From: Morganella morganii
GTDB taxonomy: Bacteria; Pseudomonadota; Gammaproteobacteria; Enterobacterales; Enterobacteriaceae
NCBI RefSeq assembly: GCF_019402645.1
Contig: NZ_VKKS01000001.1
Coordinates: 557,450 to 621,449 of the forward strand
Direction of reading: 5' to 3'
Length of the DNA stretch: 64,000 nucleotides
How positions within the stretch are numbered: position 1 is the stretch's first letter; every line of letters begins with the position of its first letter. A program made the translations under genes and the position numbers. Positions 58,919 to 64,000 of this stretch are shown piece by piece. A model generated the notes under the pieces. The model saw only the letters and a list, made by a program, of their open reading frames with translations. It made no database searches and had not been told where the DNA came from.

Positions 58919-60115
58919 ATGAGTGTGATAATCACCGGGGGCGGAATGACCGGCGCAACACTGGCGCTGGCACTTTCCCGTCTCAGTCACGGCAGGCTTC
59001 CCGTTGCACTGGCGGAAGCCAGATTACCGGATGACCATCATCCGGGGTTTGATGCGCGGGCGATTGCCCTGGCGTACGGTACATGTCAGCGGCTGGAGAA
59101 AATCGGGCTGTGGTCCGCCCTGAAAGTGCATGCGGCTCCGATCACCCGGGTGCATGTGTCTGATCAGGGGCATACCGGCTGTGTGAATATTATCGCCGGT
59201 GATTATGATATTGATGCACTCGGACAGGTGATTGAGCTGTATGATGCCGGGCAAACCCTGTTTGCCGAACTGGCAAAAGCAGAAAATGTCACTCTGTATT
59301 GTCCTGACAGCGTAAAAAGCATTACACGTACAATGGATTCGGTCAGTGTTCAGCTGGACAGCGGAAAAACACTGAACGGTCAGGTTTTGATTGCTGCGGA
59401 CGGCAGTCACTCAGCGGTCGCACAACAATGCGGTATACAGTGGACCGACACCCCGTATGAGCAGGTGGCGGTGATCGCCAATGTGATGACAGAGCTGGAT
59501 CCGCAGGGGCAGGCGTTTGAGCGTTTCACTCCGCAGGGACCGCTGGCAATGTTGCCGATGACAGAAGGGCGCAGTTCGCTGGTCTGGTGTCACCGTGCAG
59601 AGCATGCGGAAGCCGTGCGTGAATGGGATGATGAGACCTTCTGCCGTGAATTGCAGAAAGCCTTCGGCTGGCAGTTAGGGAAAATCGTCACTGCCGGTGC
59701 CCGTCACTGTTATCCGCTCACCCTGAGTGCCGCGCACTCTCAGATTTCACACCGCCTGGCGCTGGTGGGCAACGCCTCGCAGACACTTCATCCGATCGCC
59801 GGTCAGGGTTTTAACCTGGGGATGCGCGATGTGATGGCACTGGCTGAGGTTATCAGTCAGGCGTTTTTATCACAGGAAGATATTGGTCAGTACCGTGTGC
59901 TGATGCAGTATCAGGCTGCCCGTGATGCTGACCGGCAGGCGACAATGACCCTGACCGGCAGCCTGGTGCGCCTTTTCTCCAACCGTTGCTTCCCGCTGGC
60001 CGCCGGACGGAATGCCGGCCTGATGGCAATGGAAATGCTGCCGTTTCTGCGCAACCGGCTGGCAAAACAGACACTCGGCTGGGTCGCTCAGCCGGTTTAC
60101 CCCGCCACGGAATGA
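58919..60115 (+). CDS. ubiH: 2-octaprenyl-6-methoxyphenol hydroxylase UbiH
   Basis: FAD monooxygenase that adds a ring hydroxyl in ubiquinone synthesis. It has 398 residues. FAD-binding motif IITGGGMTGATLALAL is at the start; the second FAD motif DG (AADGSHSAVAQ) is near residue 160; the third, LVGNASQTLHPIAGQGFNLGMRD, is near 280. It lies between pepP and ubiI as in E. coli, with gaps of 3 and 9 bases. Confidence 0.95.
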   Translation: MSVIITGGGMTGATLALALSRLSHGRLPVALAEARLPDDHHPGFDARAIALAYGTCQRLEKIGLWSALKVHAAPITRVHVSDQGHTGCVNIIAGDYDIDALGQVIELYDAGQTLFAELAKAENVTLYCPDSVKSITRTMDSVSVQLDSGKTLNGQVLIAADGSHSAVAQQCGIQWTDTPYEQVAVIANVMTELDPQGQAFERFTPQGPLAMLPMTEGRSSLVWCHRAEHAEAVREWDDETFCRELQKAFGWQLGKIVTAGARHCYPLTLSAAHSQISHRLALVGNASQTLHPIAGQGFNLGMRDVMALAEVISQAFLSQEDIGQYRVLMQYQAARDADRQATMTLTGSLVRLFSNRCFPLAAGRNAGLMAMEMLPFLRNRLAKQTLGWVAQPVYPATE

Positions 60116-60124
60116 GGATAAACA

Positions 60125-61360
60125 ATGCAGTCATATGATGTGGTAATTGCCGGTGGCGGCATGGTCGGACTGGCGCTGGCCTGTGGTCTGCACGGCTGCG
60201 GACTGCGCATTGCCGTGATTGAAAAACAGGTACCGGATACCCGCTTTGACCCTCAGGCGCCGTTTGCTGTCCGGGTTTCCGCCATTAACAGTGCCAGTGA
60301 GCGCTTACTGGGGCGGCTGGGTGTCTGGCAGGATATTCTGGCAAAACGCGCGGCACCGTATCAGGGCATGGAAGTGTGGGATAACGACAGCTTTGGCTGT
60401 ATCGCGTTCAGCGCGGCGGAAGCCCATTGTGAACACCTCGGCCATATCATTGAGAATGATGTGATCCGCAACGCGCTCTGGGAGCGGGTTCAGACACTGT
60501 CTGATGTCACGCTGCTGACCGGCACACAAATCCGTCAGGTGGTGTGGGGCGAAAATGATGCCTTTATCACCCTTGAAAATGATGACATGCTGACGACCCG
60601 ATTAGTGGCGGGGGCAGATGGTGCAAATTCCTGGTTGCGTCAGCATGCGGATATCCCGGTCTCGTTTTGGGATTATGAACACCACGCGCTGGTCGCCACC
60701 ATCCGCACAGAACTGCCGCATGGCAATGTGGCGCGTCAGGTTTTCCACGGTGACGGCATTCTGGCGTTTCTGCCGTTGCCGGATACTCATCACTGTTCGA
60801 TTGTCTGGTCGCTGCCCGGACTGACCGCGCAGCGTTGTCTGGATCAGGATAAAGCTGCGTTTAACCATAAACTGGCGGCGGCGTTTGATCTGCGTCTCGG
60901 GCTGTGTGAGGTTGTCAGTGAACGGCGGGCTATTCCGCTGACCGGCCGCTATGCCCGTCAGTTTGCCGCACCGCGCCTGGCACTGCTGGGGGATGCGGCT
61001 CACACCATCCATCCGCTGGCCGGACAGGGTGTTAACCTCGGTTTTATGGATGTGGCGGAATTGATTGGTGAAATCCGCCGTCTGACTGCCGAAGGCAAAG
61101 ATATCGGCAACTATTTCTGGCTGCGCCGTTTTGAACGCCGCCGCAAGCAGAGTGCCGCAATGATGCTGGCCGGAATGCAGGGTTTTCGTGACCTGTTCGA
61201 CGGTAACAATCCGGTGAAAAAATTTGTCCGTGATATCGGTCTGGTGTTGGCGGACACGCTGCCGGGCGTGAAACCGGCACTGCTGCGCCATGCCCGCGGG
61301 CTGAGTGATATGCCGGACTGGCTGCGTGAACCACAACACCCATCAGCTGAAAAAATCTAA
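60125..61360 (+). CDS. ubiI: 2-octaprenylphenol hydroxylase UbiI (VisC)
   Basis: Second FAD hydroxylase of ubiquinone synthesis, paralogue of UbiH, acting at the C5 position. It has 411 residues (E. coli 400). FAD motifs: VVIAGGGMVGLALACGL at the start, AGADGANSWLRQHADIP near 161, and LLGDAAHTIHPLAGQGVNLGFMD near 288. AGGA precedes the ATG. Last gene of the ygfB-pepP-ubiH-ubiI unit. Confidence 0.95.
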   Translation: MQSYDVVIAGGGMVGLALACGLHGCGLRIAVIEKQVPDTRFDPQAPFAVRVSAINSASERLLGRLGVWQDILAKRAAPYQGMEVWDNDSFGCIAFSAAEAHCEHLGHIIENDVIRNALWERVQTLSDVTLLTGTQIRQVVWGENDAFITLENDDMLTTRLVAGADGANSWLRQHADIPVSFWDYEHHALVATIRTELPHGNVARQVFHGDGILAFLPLPDTHHCSIVWSLPGLTAQRCLDQDKAAFNHKLAAAFDLRLGLCEVVSERRAIPLTGRYARQFAAPRLALLGDAAHTIHPLAGQGVNLGFMDVAELIGEIRRLTAEGKDIGNYFWLRRFERRRKQSAAMMLAGMQGFRDLFDGNNPVKKFVRDIGLVLADTLPGVKPALLRHARGLSDMPDWLREPQHPSAEKI

Positions 61361-61665
61361 TTTAAAGGCTTTTTTCACATTAGTTTGATTCATAATGCAC
61401 GAAAAACTAACCGGTCGATCCGGCCGGTGTTTTAGAGCATTCCCGCCGCTTAATTCAAAACTATCACCTGTTAATGCTTTTTTGCGTCTCAGGGCTCAGA
61501 ATGGCAGATGAAAAATCTGCATACTGACGATTCATATTTTTCCGTCCGCGTACACGGTCACAATTTTTTCTTATGGTTCAGTTTGTGATTAGGTGATAAC
61601 GTCAGGAAAAGGGTATCGTTTGCGCGGTACACGCTGCGCACTATGTCTGACTGAAAGGGGATAGA
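61361..61665 (+). promoter_or_regulatory. Non-coding region upstream of gcvT
   Basis: About 305 A+T-rich bases that should hold the gcv promoter and its sites for GcvA, Lrp and PurR known from E. coli. I see an ACCGG...CCGGT dyad near 61410-61430 but no convincing -10/-35 pair and no glycine riboswitch-like structure by eye. A GGGGA ribosome binding site lies just before the ATG. Confidence 0.5.
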
Positions 61666-62760
61666 ATGGCACAACACACACCACTGTCCGGTGAGCACGT
61701 TGCCTGCGGGGCAAAAATGGTGGATTTTCACGGCTGGATGATGCCGCTGCACTACGGCTCCCAGATCGAAGAGCACCACAATGTCCGCAATGACGCCGGT
61801 ATGTTCGATGTTTCCCATATGACGATCGTGGACTTTCATGGTCCGGAATGTCAGCAGTTCCTCCGTTATCTTCTCGCCAATGATGTGGCAAAACTTACCG
61901 AAAAAGGCAAAGCACTGTACACCGGGATGCTCAATGCGTCCGGCGGCGTGATTGACGATCTTATCGTTTATTACTTTGCGGATGATTCTTACCGGCTGGT
62001 GGTTAACTCCGCCACCCGCGAAAAAGATCTGGCGTGGATTGATGAGCATCGCAAAAACTTTGCTGCTGAGATGACAGTACGCGATGATTTGGCGATGATT
62101 GCTGTCCAGGGGCCGCATGCCAAAGAAAAAGTCTCAACACTGCTGAGTGCGGAACAAAAAGCCGCCGTGGCCGGGATGAAACCGTTTTACGGCGTGCAGA
62201 GCGGCGATTATTTCATTGCCACCACCGGGTATACCGGCGAGGAAGGTTATGAAATCGCGCTGCCCGCAGAGCAGGCCGCTGACCTGTGGAAAAAACTGCT
62301 GGCCGCCGGGGTGAAACCGGCCGGGTTAGGCGCACGGGATACCTTACGCCTTGAAGCGGGTATGAATCTTTACAGTCAGGAGATGGACGAAACCGTCAAT
62401 CCGCTGGCGGCGAATATGGGCTGGACCATTGCCCGGCAGCCGGAAGAGCGGAAATTTATCGGCCGCGAGGCACTGGAAAAATTCCGCCGCGACGGTACTG
62501 AAAAACAAGTTGGTCTGGTGATGCGCGAAAAAGGTGTGCTGCGGGCCGGAATGGAAGTCCGTTTTACTGATGAGCTGGGCAAATTACAGACCGGCGTTAT
62601 CACCAGCGGAACATTCTCCCCGTCACTGGGATTCAGTATCGCGCTTGCCCGTGTCCCGCAGGGGATCGGCAATACCGCGATTGTACAGGTGCGCAACCGC
62701 GAAGTGCCTGTTGAGGTCGTGAAACCGGGTTTTGTCCGTAACGGCAAAGCACTGGTCTGA
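61666..62760 (+). CDS. gcvT: Glycine cleavage system T protein, aminomethyltransferase
   Basis: Transfers the methylene group from aminomethyl-lipoyl GcvH to tetrahydrofolate and releases ammonia. It has 364 residues, the E. coli length. Conserved: [20 protein letters not shown] near residue 18, [15 protein letters not shown] near 45, [14 protein letters not shown] near 185 and [15 protein letters not shown] near 223. First gene of gcvT-gcvH-gcvP; gap to gcvH 55 bases. Confidence 0.97.
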   Translation: MAQHTPLSGEHVACGAKMVDFHGWMMPLHYGSQIEEHHNVRNDAGMFDVSHMTIVDFHGPECQQFLRYLLANDVAKLTEKGKALYTGMLNASGGVIDDLIVYYFADDSYRLVVNSATREKDLAWIDEHRKNFAAEMTVRDDLAMIAVQGPHAKEKVSTLLSAEQKAAVAGMKPFYGVQSGDYFIATTGYTGEEGYEIALPAEQAADLWKKLLAAGVKPAGLGARDTLRLEAGMNLYSQEMDETVNPLAANMGWTIARQPEERKFIGREALEKFRRDGTEKQVGLVMREKGVLRAGMEVRFTDELGKLQTGVITSGTFSPSLGFSIALARVPQGIGNTAIVQVRNREVPVEVVKPGFVRNGKALV

Positions 62761-62815
62761 ACATCCGTATTTTATTGTTAAATTTTGAGAAACACGATAA
62801 CAGGAGCCGTTGGCG

Positions 62816-63211
62816 ATGAGTAATATACCTGAGAATCTGAAATATACAGAAGAGCACGAGTGGGTTCGCCATGAGAATGGAGACGAGTATGTGGCGGGGA
62901 TCACTGACTACGCGCAGGAACTGCTGGGCGATGTGGTTTTTGTTGAATTACCGGAAGTTGGTGATGAAATCACGTTTGGTGAGACATTCGGTACGGTTGA
63001 GTCGGTAAAAGCGGCATCTGACCTGTATGCGCCGGTGACCGGTACTGTTATTGCCGTGAACGAAGCACTGGAAGACAGCCCGGAACTGGTGAACAGCGAG
63101 CCGTATGAAGGCGGCTGGATGATCCGCATCAAAATCTCGGATCCGGATGAGTTTGCCGGTCTGATGGACGCAGCCAAATACGCAGAACTGCAGGCTGAAG
63201 AAGAAGACTGA
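62816..63211 (+). CDS. gcvH: Glycine cleavage system H protein
   Basis: Lipoyl carrier that shuttles the aminomethyl group between GcvP, GcvT and Lpd. It has 131 residues (E. coli 129). The lipoylation site is the Lys in [13 protein letters not shown] near residue 65. The ATG at 62816 gives [16 protein letters not shown]; an in-frame TTG two codons upstream is rejected. AGGAG lies 10 bases before. A strong terminator-like hairpin separates it from gcvP. Confidence 0.96.
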   Translation: MSNIPENLKYTEEHEWVRHENGDEYVAGITDYAQELLGDVVFVELPEVGDEITFGETFGTVESVKAASDLYAPVTGTVIAVNEALEDSPELVNSEPYEGGWMIRIKISDPDEFAGLMDAAKYAELQAEEED

Positions 63212-63221
63212 CGGATTGCGT

Positions 63222-63253
63222 AACCCTGTTTGTGAGCAAACAGGGTTTTTTTT
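63222..63253 (+). terminator. Terminator-like hairpin between gcvH and gcvP
   Basis: AACCCTGTTTG (63222-63232) pairs perfectly with CAAACAGGGTT (63237-63247), loop TGAG, followed by a T run to 63253. It has all features of a rho-independent terminator although the operon continues in the same direction. Confidence 0.85.
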
Positions 63254-63295
63254 CGGGTTTTTATTGAATCAGACAATGTCAGGAACCGGAGAACA

Positions 63296-64000
63296 ATGAC
63301 TCAAACGTTAACTCAGCTTGAAAACCGGGGGGAATTTGTCCGTCGTCATATCGGCGCGTCCCCTGAACAGCAGCAGCATATGCTGAAAACAGTCGGTGCG
63401 GCATCACTTGAAGATCTCACCCGCCATATTGTCCCGGACGATATTCAGCTGGATATCCCGCCTGCCGCGGGCGAAGGGGCAACAGAACAGGATGCACTGG
63501 CAGAACTGAAAACCATTGCCGGACTGAACCAGCAGTTTACCTCTTACATCGGCCAGGGTTATGCACCGGCAATTCTGCCGCCGGTGATTTTACGTAATCT
63601 GCTGGAAAACCCGGGCTGGTATACCGCTTACACGCCGTATCAGCCGGAAATCTCCCAGGGGCGTCTGGAAGCACTGCTGAATTTCCAGCAGGTGACTATC
63701 GATCTGACCGGTCTGGAGCTGGCATCCGCTTCACTGCTGGATGAAGCAACCGCTGCGGCTGAAGCCATGGCAATGGCAAAACGCGTCAGCAAAAAGAAAA
63801 ATGCCAACCGCTTTTTTATTGCAGATGATGTGCATCCGCAAACCCTGGATGTGGTTCGCACCCGCGCTGAATATTTCGGTTTTGAACTGATAATCGATAG
63901 TGCGGAAAAAGCCCTTGATTACGATGATGTTTTTGGTGTGCTGTTGCAGCAGACCGGCACCGGCGGGCAGATCCATGATTACCGTGAGTTACTGGCACAG
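63296..64000 (+). CDS. gcvP: Glycine dehydrogenase (decarboxylating) GcvP, N-terminal part (cut by window end)
   Basis: First 235 residues of the P protein, a PLP enzyme that decarboxylates glycine and passes the aminomethyl group to GcvH. The frame reads [20 protein letters not shown], then [16 protein letters not shown] near residue 81, [20 protein letters not shown] near 106 and [16 protein letters not shown] near 145, all typical of the N-terminal half. AGGAACCGGAGAAC precedes the ATG. No stop before the window end; the PLP lysine lies beyond it. Confidence 0.96.
   Translation, partial: MTQTLTQLENRGEFVRRHIGASPEQQQHMLKTVGAASLEDLTRHIVPDDIQLDIPPAAGEGATEQDALAELKTIAGLNQQFTSYIGQGYAPAILPPVILRNLLENPGWYTAYTPYQPEISQGRLEALLNFQQVTIDLTGLELASASLLDEATAAAEAMAMAKRVSKKKNANRFFIADDVHPQTLDVVRTRAEYFGFELIIDSAEKALDYDDVFGVLLQQTGTGGQIHDYRELLAQ

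Noticed and set aside
60602-61339. 245-codon minus-strand open frame inside ubiI
   Set aside because: Antisense shadow of a conserved FAD hydroxylase.

Overview
The window is a chromosomal segment of a gamma-proteobacterium of the order Enterobacterales. Almost every protein is close in length and motif to its Escherichia coli counterpart. Gene order, the unoccupied nadC position and moderate base composition point to the Proteus-Providencia-Morganella group, and Morganella is my best guess (inference; no rRNA is present to confirm it). No tRNA, rRNA, CRISPR array, insertion sequence or prophage was seen.

Layout. 1-1990: end of ilvI, then ilvH and cra. 2660-20417: the complete division and cell wall (dcw) cluster from mraZ to ftsZ, followed by lpxC. 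20496-24348: a dciA-type gene divergent from secM, then secA. 24425-26459: mutT, then yacG, zapD and coaE on the minus strand. 26601-29794: type IV pilus-like genes ppdD-hofB-hofC on the minus strand. 30076-41807: ampD, pdhR, aceE-aceF-lpd, acnB, yacL. At about 41.8-41.9 kb the E. coli-like order jumps to mscS, an unrecognised Cys-rich small gene, argO, yggE, argP, rpiA and serA. 48434-55489: an accessory five-gene block. 55478-64000: fau, the 6S RNA gene ssrS, zapA, ygfB, pepP, ubiH, ubiI, and gcvT-gcvH-gcvP (cut by the window end).

How the genes work together. The dcw cluster makes the peptidoglycan precursor (murE, F, D, G, C, ddlB, mraY) and builds the septal machine (ftsL, I, W, Q, A, Z); zapD and zapA elsewhere in the window are FtsZ-ring partners. 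pdhR-aceEF-lpd converts pyruvate to acetyl-CoA, acnB acts in the TCA cycle, and gcvTHP uses the same Lpd protein for glycine cleavage. ArgP, the regulator of argO, is encoded two genes from argO. SecM is the translational sensor for secA.

The most interesting part is the block between serA and fau. It holds an MdfA-like exporter, a LuxE-like acyl-protein synthetase, a LuxC-like acyl reductase fused to a PaaK/LuxE-like adenylation domain, a second adenylation enzyme and a two-part GNAT acyltransferase, in tight tandem. No luciferase genes are present. It looks like an uncharacterised operon that activates and reduces a carboxylic acid to an aldehyde, modifies it and exports it. Other points of note are an apparent ATT start codon for secM, a shifted SecM arrest motif, a large hairpin abutting the argO start codon, a terminator-like hairpin inside the gcv operon, paired hairpins before aceE, and a 59-bp in-frame direct repeat in aceF.
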